NCBI RefSeq assembly: GCF_039535115.1
Contig: NZ_BAAAWO010000001.1
Coordinates: forward strand, 2,542,001 to 2,606,000
Direction: 5' to 3'
Length of the DNA stretch: 64,000 nt
Source of the DNA: Paeniglutamicibacter sulfureus
GTDB lineage: Bacteria; Actinomycetota; Actinomycetes; Actinomycetales; Micrococcaceae
Of this stretch, positions 44,313 through 52,445 are shown in pieces; the stretch's first letter is position 1; every line of letters starts with the position of its first letter. A program made the translations under genes and the position numbers. Under the pieces are notes generated by a model. It searched no databases. It was not told the origin of the DNA and saw only the letters and a program-made list of their open reading frames with translations.

Positions 44313-45400
44313 GCGTTTGCCTTTGCGGGGTTGAAGGAAGGGAAGAATTTGCGGGACCAGAGGGCGACGTAGACCAGGGCCACGAGCAGCGGCACCTCGA
44401 TGAGCGGGCCGACGACCCCGGCCAGGGCCTGGCCGCTGGTGACGCCGAAGGTGGCGATGGCCACGGCGATGGCGAGCTCGAAGTTGTTGCCCGCGGCGGT
44501 GAACGCCAACGTGGTGGTGCGGGCATAGCCCATGCGCAGGGCATGGCCGATGAGCATGGAGGCACCGAAGACCACAATGAAGTAGACCAGCAGGGGCAGG
44601 GCGATGCGTGCGACGTCCAGGGGCTTGGCGATGATGGTGTCGCCCTGCAGGGCGAAGAGCAGCACGATGGTGAACAGCAGGCCGTAAAGTGCCCAGGGGC
44701 CGATCTTCGGCAGGAACTTGTTTTCGTACCAGTCCCGGCCCTTGGCCTTTTCGCCAAAGGTGCGGGTGAGGTACCCGGCGACCAGCGGGATACCCAGGAA
44801 CACGAGCACCGAAAGGGTGATGGTCCAGATCGAGAATTCGGCGCTGGTGGTGGGCAGGCCCAGCCAGGACGGGAGCGCCTGCAGGTAGAACCAGCCCAGG
44901 GCACCGAAGGCGAAGACCTGGAAGACGGAGTTGATGGCCACCAGCACCGCGGCGGCCTCGCGGTCCCCACAGGCCAGGTCGTTCCAGATGAACACCATGG
45001 CGATGCAGCGGGCCAGCCCGACGATGATCAACCCGGTCCGGTACTCGGGCAAATCCGCCAGGAAGATCCAGGCCAGGACAAACATGAACGCCGGGGCCAG
45101 GACCCAGTTGATCACCAGGGAGGTGATCATGAGTTTCTTGTCGCTGAGCACGCGCCCGGTCTCGTTGTAGCGGACCTTGGCCAGCACCGGGTACATCATC
45201 ACCAGCAGGCCCACTGCGATGGGCAGGGAGATGCCGGCGACCTGGAGGGAGTCCAGGACCGAGCCGAGTCCGGGAATGAGTCGACCCAGGGCCAGCCCGA
45301 GGGCCATGGCGGCCAGGATCCACACGGCCAGGTAGCGGTCCAGGGTGGAGAGCTTGGCGCTCAGGTGCCGGGTTTCAGCGGGCGGGGCATGCGATGTCAC
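44309..45400 (-). CDS. acr3: Arsenite efflux transporter Acr3
   Basis: A 363-residue, ten-helix BASS-fold transporter of the ACR3 family. Conserved Cys occurs in VGLARCIAMVFIWNDLACGD. The open frame extends upstream through the arsR operator region, so I place the start at the GTG at 45400, 10 bp after GGAG. It is divergent from arsR and exports As(III). Confidence 0.94.
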   Translation of the reverse strand: MTSHAPPAETRHLSAKLSTLDRYLAVWILAAMALGLALGRLIPGLGSVLDSLQVAGISLPIAVGLLVMMYPVLAKVRYNETGRVLSDKKLMITSLVINWVLAPAFMFVLAWIFLADLPEYRTGLIIVGLARCIAMVFIWNDLACGDREAAAVLVAINSVFQVFAFGALGWFYLQALPSWLGLPTTSAEFSIWTITLSVLVFLGIPLVAGYLTRTFGEKAKGRDWYENKFLPKIGPWALYGLLFTIVLLFALQGDTIIAKPLDVARIALPLLVYFIVVFGASMLIGHALRMGYARTTTLAFTAAGNNFELAIAVAIATFGVTSGQALAGVVGPLIEVPLLVALVYVALWSRKFFPSFNPAKANA

Positions 45401-45425
45401 GTCGAGTTCACTCCAAAAGACTAGG

Positions 45426-45472
45426 CATCGACGAGCGTCGATGTATCGAGTATGCTTGCTTATATCGACGAT
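45426..45472. promoter_or_regulatory. ArsR operator between acr3 and arsR
   Basis: CATCGAC-GAGC-GTCGATG at 45426-45443 and a half-related ATATCGACGATT at about 45462-45473 lie in an AT-rich patch between the divergent genes. Confidence 0.75.
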
Positions 45473-45518
45473 TGTCAATCTCCCGCCCGGGAGACGTAAG
45501 GAAAGCGAGGCGAGGCAG

Positions 45519-45905
45519 ATGCCCACCCCTGTTGCCACCCAAACCCGTCAGGAAACCCCCGTGGTTCCCGAACAGGAAACCGAAGCCCCGTGCTGCGTTC
45601 CCTCCCACGGGGAGGATTCCTTGCTTGCCGTCGAGGCCGAGGCCCTGGCGGCGCGATTCAAGGCGCTGTCCGACCCGAACCGGTTGCGCATCCTGTCGAT
45701 CGTTTCCTCGTCCCCGGATGCCGAGACCTGCGTCTGTGACTTGTCCGAGCCGCTGAACCTGGGCCAGCCCACCGTCTCGCACCATCTGAAGATCATGGTG
45801 GAAGCCGGCCTGTTGAACCGCGAGAAGCGCGGGGTCTGGGCCTACTACTCGCTGGTTCCCGGGGCACTGGATTCCCTGGCCGCAACCCTGATCCCGAAGG
45901 CCTAA
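45519..45905 (+). CDS. arsR: Arsenic-responsive repressor ArsR
   Basis: A 128-residue ArsR/SmtB winged-helix protein with ETCVCDL, the As(III) binding Cys pair, in the recognition region, and PTVSHHLKIMVEAGLL as recognition helix. An additional N-terminal Cys pair (APCCVP) could add a ligand. The start at 45519 has GAGGCGAGG upstream. It is divergent from acr3 and heads the plus-strand ars genes. Confidence 0.94.
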   Translation: MPTPVATQTRQETPVVPEQETEAPCCVPSHGEDSLLAVEAEALAARFKALSDPNRLRILSIVSSSPDAETCVCDLSEPLNLGQPTVSHHLKIMVEAGLLNREKRGVWAYYSLVPGALDSLAATLIPKA

Positions 45906-45908
45906 CCC

Positions 45909-46340
45909 ATGAGCACCACGTCACCGGCAGCCCGTCCCGCCGTCCTGTTCGTCTGCGTCAAGAACGGCGGCAAGTCTCAGATGGCCGCCGGCCTGATGAA
46001 ATTCGAGGCCGGGTCCGAGGTCACCGTCACCTCGGCCGGCACCCATCCGGGGAAGGCCATCAATGCGCTCTCGGCCGAGGTCCTGCAGGACCTCGGCATC
46101 GACATCGGCGCGGAGCAGCCCAAGGCGTTGACCGAGGAGAACATGCGTACAGCCGGGCTGGTGGTGGTCCTGGGCACCGAGGCCCACGTCCCCGCGGTGG
46201 AAGGCGTGAGCGTGGAAATCTGGGAAACGGACGAACCATCCCTGCGCGGCGTCGAAGGCCGGGAACGCATGGAACTGGTCCGCGACGACATCCACGGACG
46301 GGTCAAGGACCTGAAAAACCGCCTCCTGGCCTCGCACTAA
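45909..46340 (+). CDS. Low-molecular-weight phosphatase/ArsC-like protein with Lys in P-loop
   Basis: A 143-residue protein of the LMW-phosphatase fold. The P-loop reads C16-VKNGG-K22-S, so Lys replaces the Arg that normally binds the oxyanion. It may be an arsenate-mycothiol transferase-like enzyme or a divergent phosphatase. It starts 3 bp after the arsR stop. Confidence 0.82.
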   Translation: MSTTSPAARPAVLFVCVKNGGKSQMAAGLMKFEAGSEVTVTSAGTHPGKAINALSAEVLQDLGIDIGAEQPKALTEENMRTAGLVVVLGTEAHVPAVEGVSVEIWETDEPSLRGVEGRERMELVRDDIHGRVKDLKNRLLASH

Positions 46341-46383
46341 CACCCCCACCATCGAGTTTTACCCCGTCTTGAAAGGCTTTCCC

Positions 46384-47373
46384 ATGAGCTCTGGCATCTC
46401 CGACACCATCCGCAACGTCATCATCATCGGATCCGGCCCCGCCGGATACACCGCCGCCATCTATACCGCCCGCGCGGATTTGGCCCCTCTGGTCATCGCC
46501 GGCTCGGTCACCGCCGGCGGGGAACTGATGAACACCACCGAGGTCGAGAACTTCCCCGGCTTTACCGAGGGCATCATGGGCCCGGACCTGATGGAGAACA
46601 TGCAGAAGCAAGCCGAACGCTTCGGCGCCGAAATCCTCTTCGACGATGTCACCCACGTGGAGCTGGCCGGCGACATCAAGAAGGTCACCGCGGGAAACGG
46701 GACCACCTACCTGGCACACACCGTCATCCTCTCCACCGGCTCGGCCTACCGCACCCTCGGGGTGCCCAACGAAAAGCGGCTGACCGGCCACGGGGTGTCC
46801 TCCTGCGCGACCTGCGACGGATTCTTCTTCCGCGGACAGGACATTGCCGTGATCGGCGGCGGGGACTCGGCCATGGAGGAAGCCCTCTTCCTGACCAAGT
46901 TCGCCTCCAAGGTCACCGTCGTCCACCGCCGCGACACCCTGCGTGCCTCCAAGATCATGGCCGACCGTGCGCTGGCGCACCCGAAGATCGACTTCATCTG
47001 GAACAGTGCCGTGACCGACATCGAGGGCGAGGAAAAAGCCACCGGCCTGCAGCTGGAAAACCTGCTCACCGGGGAAACCAGCAGCCTCCCGGTGACCGGG
47101 GTGTTCGTGGCCATCGGCAACGATCCGCGCACCGACCTGGTCAACGACCAAGTGGAACTCACCGCCGCCGGCACGATCGCCGTGAAGGACCGCACCTCCC
47201 AGACCTCGCTTCCCGGGGTTTTCGCCGCCGGGGACGTCATCGATGCGACCTACCGACAGGCCATCACCGCCGCCGGATCCGGTTGCGTGGCGGCCCTGGA
47301 TGTCACCCACTTCCTGGCCGCAGGCGAAGACTCCGAAGCTCAGCTGGCAAGCGCCTCCTTCCAGCCGGCCTGA
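46384..47373 (+). CDS. trxB: Thioredoxin reductase
   Basis: A 329-residue flavoprotein with an N-terminal FAD motif (IIGSGPAGYTAAIYTARA), a redox Cys pair CATC in SSCATCDGFF (near residue 140), an NADPH motif GGGDSAMEEA and the C-terminal GVFAAGDVID. It recycles thioredoxin for ArsC. GAAAGG precedes the ATG at 46384. The next gene begins 2 bp after its stop. Confidence 0.94.
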   Translation: MSSGISDTIRNVIIIGSGPAGYTAAIYTARADLAPLVIAGSVTAGGELMNTTEVENFPGFTEGIMGPDLMENMQKQAERFGAEILFDDVTHVELAGDIKKVTAGNGTTYLAHTVILSTGSAYRTLGVPNEKRLTGHGVSSCATCDGFFFRGQDIAVIGGGDSAMEEALFLTKFASKVTVVHRRDTLRASKIMADRALAHPKIDFIWNSAVTDIEGEEKATGLQLENLLTGETSSLPVTGVFVAIGNDPRTDLVNDQVELTAAGTIAVKDRTSQTSLPGVFAAGDVIDATYRQAITAAGSGCVAALDVTHFLAAGEDSEAQLASASFQPA

Positions 47374-47375
47374 TC

Positions 47376-48632
47376 ATGTCCCCCATCCGGCGGTTGACCA
47401 CGCGGCGCGGCTGCGTCGTCGCCGGCCTGGGAGTGGGCCAGATCCTGTCGTGGGGTTCGACCTTTTACCTGCTCGCGGTCCTGGCCGGACCCATCGCCAC
47501 GGACACCGGATGGCCGGTTTCCCTGGTGGTCGCCGGCGTCTCGGTGGGGCTGGTCATCGCGGGCCTGGGCTCGCCACGTGTCGGTACCCTGGTGGCCGGC
47601 AACCACGGGCGCACCGTCCTGGTGGCCAGCGCCCTGTTGCTCGCCCTGGGCCTGGCCGTCCTCGGTGTGGCACCGAACCAGTGGTGGTACCTCGGGGCCT
47701 GGGCGATCCTCGGGGCGGGCATGAGCGGCGGCCTCTACAGCGGGGCGTTCGCGGTCCTGGGACACACCTATGGTTCCTCCGCACGCTCGGCCATTACCCT
47801 CCTGACGCTTTTCGGCGGGTTCGCCAGCACCATCTGCTGGCCGCTGAGCACCGTACTGGTCAACGAGCTGGGATGGAGGTGGACGGCCCTGGCCTATGCC
47901 GGGGCGCACCTGCTGATCACCGCCCCCTTGTATGCGATCACCATTCCGCGCCGGCCCGTGGCTCCAACACCCAACAGTGAACCACCGGATCGGAACCATG
48001 CTGTCCCGATGCCCTCCGGCCCCCGCTGGTTGCTGTTCGCCCTGGTGGCCCTGGTTTCCACCCTGGGCACCTCCATTGCCGCATTGATGTCGATCCACAT
48101 GTTTTCCCTGCTGGCGGGCATCGGGATCGCCGGAACCGCTGCAGTCCTCCTGGCGGCAACCATCGGCCCTTCCCAGGTGGGCGCCCGGTTCATCGAATTG
48201 GTCATCGGGCGCAAACACCACTCCTTGTGGACCATGCTGGCAGCGACCCTGGCCATGGCGGTGGCCATCGGGTTCCTCGGGTCCGGATTCCTGGCTCCCA
48301 CGCTCCTCATGGTGGTTTACGGGGTGGGGATCGGGCTGAGTTCGATTGCCAACGGAACCGTGCCGCTGGCGCTCTTCGGCCAGGAGCACTACGCACGGCT
48401 CATGGGCCGCATCGCCCTGCCCTCGCTGCTGGCCCAGGCAGCGGCACCCCTCATCGGGTCCGTGCTCATCCGGGACCTGGGGCAACAAAACACGATGATC
48501 GTGCTGGGGTGGGTGGCGTTGCTGGCCCTTGTCCTGGCCCTCTGGCTAATGCTCCTGCACCACGGCAAGCCCAACCCCGCCGCCCCTGCGGCAGCATCCG
48601 AGCCCTCCGGCCTCAGCTCTTACCATTCGTAG
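47376..48632 (+). CDS. MFS transporter of the ars cluster
   Basis: A 418-residue major facilitator protein with 12 predicted helices and a His/Pro-rich central loop (residues 190-210). It is transcribed directly after trxB. MFS proteins in ars operons include ArsK- and ArsJ-type exporters of arsenicals. The exact substrate cannot be told from sequence. Confidence 0.82.
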   Translation: MSPIRRLTTRRGCVVAGLGVGQILSWGSTFYLLAVLAGPIATDTGWPVSLVVAGVSVGLVIAGLGSPRVGTLVAGNHGRTVLVASALLLALGLAVLGVAPNQWWYLGAWAILGAGMSGGLYSGAFAVLGHTYGSSARSAITLLTLFGGFASTICWPLSTVLVNELGWRWTALAYAGAHLLITAPLYAITIPRRPVAPTPNSEPPDRNHAVPMPSGPRWLLFALVALVSTLGTSIAALMSIHMFSLLAGIGIAGTAAVLLAATIGPSQVGARFIELVIGRKHHSLWTMLAATLAMAVAIGFLGSGFLAPTLLMVVYGVGIGLSSIANGTVPLALFGQEHYARLMGRIALPSLLAQAAAPLIGSVLIRDLGQQNTMIVLGWVALLALVLALWLMLLHHGKPNPAAPAAASEPSGLSSYHS

Positions 48633-48980
48633 GAACGCGGGGCACCACCACTCGGACACCTGCGCCCCCACACCGGGTTTCCTGGTCCCCGCAATGATCA
48701 CCGACCCTCGGGACTCGGATGACAGGGGGAGCCAGGGCCTTCCACGGTTCGCCCGCCAGGAGGCGCAAGGACCCGTGCCGGCGAGTCTTCGTAGCTGATT
48801 GGCTGGCGCACGGGCACAACCGCACCGTGTGGCGTCAAGGGAATCGCACCGCGGCCGGATTCCCGGTGCCGCCATACACTGTGACTTTTCCCGTCGCCTG
48901 TGCGGAACATTCCCGTGACCTGATAACTCTTAAAACGCAGGTCAGAGGGGGGCTTATTCCGCTAGCGGACCCCGGGCGGG
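48633..48980. other. Gene-free stretch between convergent ars genes
   Basis: No gene or strong hairpin seen between the MFS gene and the end of the ArsR-ArsC fusion gene. Confidence 0.5.
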
Positions 48981-49655
48981 CTATGCTGCGCGCAGGCGGG
49001 GTGCGAGGACGTTGATGCGACGAGAGAGGTCGGCGAAGGCGTTCTCGAACGCGGCCTCGGTGTCCAGCCAGAGCGGGTCAGTCACGGACCAGTGGATATC
49101 CCCCAGGGCGGGGAGTTTCTCGTGGGCAATGTCGCAAACCGTTACGACAAAGTCCTCGCCGTCCGCCACTTGGTCCAAGCGCCGGGGCCGACTCTCCTCG
49201 AGGTCCAGTCCGTGGCTGCGGGCGACGTCCACGGCCCCTTGGGCGATGCCGTTTGCCGGGTCCATTCCCGCGGACGCCGAGGGGATGGAACTGGCCCGTT
49301 GCCACAGGGCGGCGGCCAGTTGCGACCTCGCACTGTTCCGCACGCCGACGAATAGGACCCGGCGGGCCGCGCGTTCGCCCCCGGGCACCAGCCCGTCGAG
49401 GGCACCGGCGGCGAGCCGGAAGTAGCTCCGCCGCTTGTCCGCCTCGGAGCGGTGGCTCGTCACCAAACCTGATGCTTCCAGTGCGCGCAGGTGGTGGGAG
49501 AGCAGGTTCGAGGGCAACCCCAACTCCGCCCGCAGCTCGGTCGGTGAAGAGTCGCCCAGAGTCAGCAGGTCCACGATGCGCAACCGTGCGGGATCCGCGA
49601 GTGCCCCATGCTTGGTGATCCGCGCCTGAAAGGCAATTTCTGACTCATTGTTCAT
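48981..49655 (-). CDS. ArsR-ArsC fusion protein lacking the catalytic cysteine
   Basis: A 224-residue fusion. Residues 1-90 are an ArsR winged helix (LPSNLLSHHLRALEASGLV). Residues 98-224 are an LMW-phosphatase/ArsC domain. In the P-loop, G104-VRNSA-R110, glycine sits where Cys should be, while Arg and the downstream Asp-Pro loop (VTDPLW) are kept. Codon GGC in place of TGC is a one-base change. The domain may therefore sense an oxyanion rather than reduce arsenate, or be inactive. It starts at the ATG at 49655 and lies alone between two gene-free stretches. Confidence 0.88.
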   Translation of the reverse strand: MNNESEIAFQARITKHGALADPARLRIVDLLTLGDSSPTELRAELGLPSNLLSHHLRALEASGLVTSHRSEADKRRSYFRLAAGALDGLVPGGERAARRVLFVGVRNSARSQLAAALWQRASSIPSASAGMDPANGIAQGAVDVARSHGLDLEESRPRRLDQVADGEDFVVTVCDIAHEKLPALGDIHWSVTDPLWLDTEAAFENAFADLSRRINVLAPRLRAA

Positions 49656-49741
49656 TGGTTCAATCGTTACTGAGATACGTTTGACGGTCAAATTGAAGCT
49701 ACGGCTTCACCCCCAGCTGCCGCTGTGGCGCCGCCCCGTTC

Positions 49742-49767
49742 CCTGTGAATCGCCGCGGTAAATGGCA
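49742..49767. repeat. 26-bp sequence shared with 57611-57636
   Basis: CCTGTGAATCGC-GCG-TAAATGGC (variable bases at the dashes) occurs here and at 57611 in the same orientation, on either side of the permease, umuC remnant and integrase element. Possible element boundary or attachment sequence. Confidence 0.5.
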
Positions 49768-49860
49768 GGCTTTCCTTGATCATGAGGAGACGGACGCCCG
49801 GTGAGCCGGATGGCGCCGTTGGCCATGACGGGGGTTCTTCCGGTGCAAAAAGGGGCTAAG

Positions 49861-49965
49861 TCAGGCGGCGAAGCAGGAGAGCTTTGAGATGTCGGTGGTG
49901 AAGGACTGGGCGGCCATCTTGATCCCTTCGGCCATGGTCAGGTACGGGCTCCACAGGCCGGTTCC
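49861..49965 (-). pseudogene. merA: C-terminal remnant of mercuric reductase MerA
   Basis: On the minus strand the last 32 codons read GLWSPYLTMAEGIKMAAQSF then KLSCFAA and stop, matching the MerA C-terminus. The vicinal Cys pair that hands Hg(II) to the active site has become Cys-Phe (TGC TTC). The rest of merA is absent. Confidence 0.75.
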
Positions 49966-50102
49966 CCGCCCCCGGATTCCGGTAGGCCCAAGGGGGCAAC
50001 GCGCGGACGGGATGTGTCGGCACCGGAGATCCGTCAGGTACCGTGCCCTCCGCCAAACCGCCGAGCCCGGCAATGATGCCCGGCTCGGCGGTTAAGCGGA
50101 GG

Positions 50103-51098
50103 TCAGGCCGGTTGGTGGCGGTGTTCGGTGCGAATGATCCGTGGCAGGAACCTGACGTAGAGGACCATGCCGATGAGTTCGACGAGCGTCTGGGTGACCA
50201 CGACCAGTGCGGCCAGGGCCAGGGGTTCGGGCAGCGCCAGGGCCAGTGGGAGCACGACCAGTGAATTGCGGGTCGCGCCGCTAAAAACGACAGCACGAGT
50301 GGCGGCGGCATCGAGGCGGGCGGGCCTGGCCGCTAGCATCCCCAGCGGCACCATCACCAGCAGGAATGCTGCATAGAGGGGAACCACTGCCAGCAGCGAG
50401 CCGAGTTCCTGGCCGACTTCGGTGATCTGTGAACCGACGACCACCGCCAGGGTTGCCATCATCAGGGGAACCATCAAGGCCTGCATGAGTTTCATGATGA
50501 TCCTGCCCGCCGCTGCCTTGCGTGCCAGTGCTTGCGTGAGTGCTGCCGCAGCCAGGGGAATGAGGATCAGGACGACCAGGGCCTCGACGAAGGGTGCCGG
50601 GTCGATCACCGACACCACGTCGGGGCCGACGAAAAGTAGCAGGTAGAGGGGCAGCAGGAGCATCTGGAGCAGCATCAGGACCGGTGCGGCGGCCAGCAAC
50701 CTGTCGCTGGCCCCGCCTGCCAGCCCGGTGAATACAATGACGTAGTCGATGCAGGGGGTCAACAGCACCAGCAGGACCCCGAGGAGCAGGGCTTGGTCCC
50801 CGGCGATGAAACGCGTCAGGCCAAAGACCACCAGCGGAACAATGACGAAATTCAGCACCAGCACGGTGCCCATGAACCGCCAGTCCCTGGCGGCCTTCCC
50901 GATGGCGGCAAAGGGAATGCCCAGGAACGTCGCGAAGAGCAGCAGCCCCAGGACGGGGTTGATCGAATGTTCCAGGGCTCCGGCCGAACCGGGTGCCAGG
51001 AATCCGACAGCACCACCGATCAGGATGGCCACGAGGTACAGACCGATCTGATGGTGTTCCATCCGTGCAATGAGCTTCCGGGTATTCACCCTGCCCAT
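50103..51098 (-). CDS. BASS-family arsenic resistance permease
   Basis: A 331-residue, ten-helix protein of the bile acid:sodium symporter superfamily annotated in actinobacteria as arsenic resistance protein. The ACR3-like motif LTPCIDYVIVFTGLAGG is present and FSGATRNSLVVLPLALAL is typical. It differs from the Acr3 at 44.3 kb, so the island has two arsenite exporter types. It lies alone near the right end of the island. Confidence 0.85.
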   Translation of the reverse strand: MGRVNTRKLIARMEHHQIGLYLVAILIGGAVGFLAPGSAGALEHSINPVLGLLLFATFLGIPFAAIGKAARDWRFMGTVLVLNFVIVPLVVFGLTRFIAGDQALLLGVLLVLLTPCIDYVIVFTGLAGGASDRLLAAAPVLMLLQMLLLPLYLLLFVGPDVVSVIDPAPFVEALVVLILIPLAAAALTQALARKAAAGRIIMKLMQALMVPLMMATLAVVVGSQITEVGQELGSLLAVVPLYAAFLLVMVPLGMLAARPARLDAAATRAVVFSGATRNSLVVLPLALALPEPLALAALVVVTQTLVELIGMVLYVRFLPRIIRTEHRHQPA

Positions 51099-51378
51099 GC
51101 TAGGCGAGGTGGCCCGCCACCGATGAATCGGTACCTGGCTCCCCGCCCGGTTGCTGGCGGCGGTCTTGGGTGGTAGCGAAAACGATCGTTAGCGAGACAC
51201 TATGAGCTCGGTTCTTGGAACCGCGTAATCACGCTGGCCATTTTGAACGCTTGCCGTGTACGCGCCAATGTAATGGCCTCCGGGCTTTGCGATACTCGAT
51301 GCCTGCGAGGATCGGACTCAGGGCTTCAAACGGGACAGATTGCTGGTCAACGGCTGCATACTTCTCGTGGAAAATCGC
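51099..51378. other. Stretch inside the right transposon end
   Basis: No gene seen. It lies between the permease gene and the right terminal repeat, where tnpA or tnpR might have been expected. Confidence 0.45.
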
Positions 51379-51416
51379 GCTACCGTCGGATATTCCGCTT
51401 TTTCACAAGCCACCCC
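51379..51416. mobile_element. Tn3-family 38-bp terminal inverted repeat (right)
   Basis: The reverse complement starts GGGGTGGCTTGTGAAAAAGC and matches the left repeat at 32 of 38 positions, in opposite orientation. The 5 bp outside each repeat differ (TTCAC left, TGCAT right), so there is no target duplication. Confidence 0.72.
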
Positions 51417-51431
51417 TGCATTGGTCTTGTT

Positions 51432-52331
51432 TCAGCTGGCGTGCACGGTCAGCAGCTCGTCCCAGTGGGTGGTGTAGCGCGGCGACATCATGTCCCGGCG
51501 CATCGTCCACTCGGGGCCGGTCTTCATTCCCGCCAGGCCGAGCCCGACCGCGTTCACTCCGTGGCGCTGCTTGATCTTCTGGATCAGCGGGCCGATTTCC
51601 TTGGCCTCGTGGGCATTCACGAACGGTTCGAAGGTCTCTTGGGCGCCGGTCGGGCGGATATCGGTCACCACGATTCCGGCCCGGGCGTACTTCACCCCGT
51701 CCAGGATCTTGGGAAGCAGCGCCTTGGCCGCGCGCGTCAGCAGCAGCGGGTCCGCGGTCGGGCCGGGAAGGGCGACGGTCACTGCGGGCTGGTGGGAATC
51801 GTTGGTGTTGTAGTAACTGGTCATGGCCCAGGCAGTGAGCACCTTGGCCTGCCGCTGATGCTTGTGCAGGCGGGCGGAGGCCTGTTCGGCGTAGATCCCC
51901 AGGACTTGCTCCATGCCGTGTGTGTCGGTGATGGGCGTGGAGAAGGAGCGGCTGAATATCAGCTGTCCCTTGATTTCGTGTTCTTCTTCCATGGGGATGC
52001 AAGGGGTTCCCCGCAGCTCGAGAACGGTGCGCATCATGACGATCGAGAAGCGGTTGCGCAGCATCACCGCGTCGGCGTCGCGCAGGTCTTTCATGGTCCG
52101 GATCCCCAGGCCCATCAGCCGCTTGGCCAGGCGGGGGCCGATGCCCCAGATTTCCACCGTGGGCAGTCGGCCCAGGAGTTGTTCGCGGTCCTCCAAAGTG
52201 ACGGCATCCCACACGCAGACCCCGCCCAGGTTTCGAAATTTCTTGGCGCATTGGTTTGAAAGCTTGGCCAGGGTATTCAAGCATGGACTGTTGCATAAAA
52301 TGCAACTGGATACGTATTCACCCGTAGCCAA
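51432..52331 (-). pseudogene. umuC: Y-family DNA polymerase UmuC, 5'-truncated
   Basis: From about residue 18 on, the sequence follows the UmuC C-terminal two thirds: NTLAKLSNQCAKK, VEIWGIGPRLAKRL (thumb helix-hairpin-helix), the little-finger region and the DUF4113 tail GLAGMKTGPEW. The palm with the catalytic acidic residues is missing. The first 17 residues come from unrelated DNA next to the integrase element. It cannot polymerise DNA. Confidence 0.85.
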
Positions 52332-52401
52332 TAGCCCAAGAGCTCGGGAAGCAGCGCCGGGGACTTCAGCCTAACCATTGACCTGTTGAATTGGCCATTG
52401 A

Positions 52402-52445
52402 CAGTTGTTGCATCTATTCATACAGTCATCGATTAGATGCAACAA
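52402..52445. repeat. 12-bp inverted repeat at the integrase start
   Basis: TTGTTGCATCTA, 17-nt spacer, TAGATGCAACAA. It spans the start codon of the integrase gene. A related GTTGCAT-AAA-ATGCAAC is about 110 bp upstream. Likely a binding site for the element's HTH protein or an element end. Confidence 0.55.

Larger units (their letters stand above)
49656..50102. other. Stretch with merA remnant and a repeat
   Basis: Apart from the merA tail at 49861 and a 26-bp sequence shared with 57611, I see no gene here. Confidence 0.5.

Noticed and set aside
46303..47310. 335-codon minus-strand frame opposite trxB
   Set aside because: Antisense to an unmistakable thioredoxin reductase and of biased composition.
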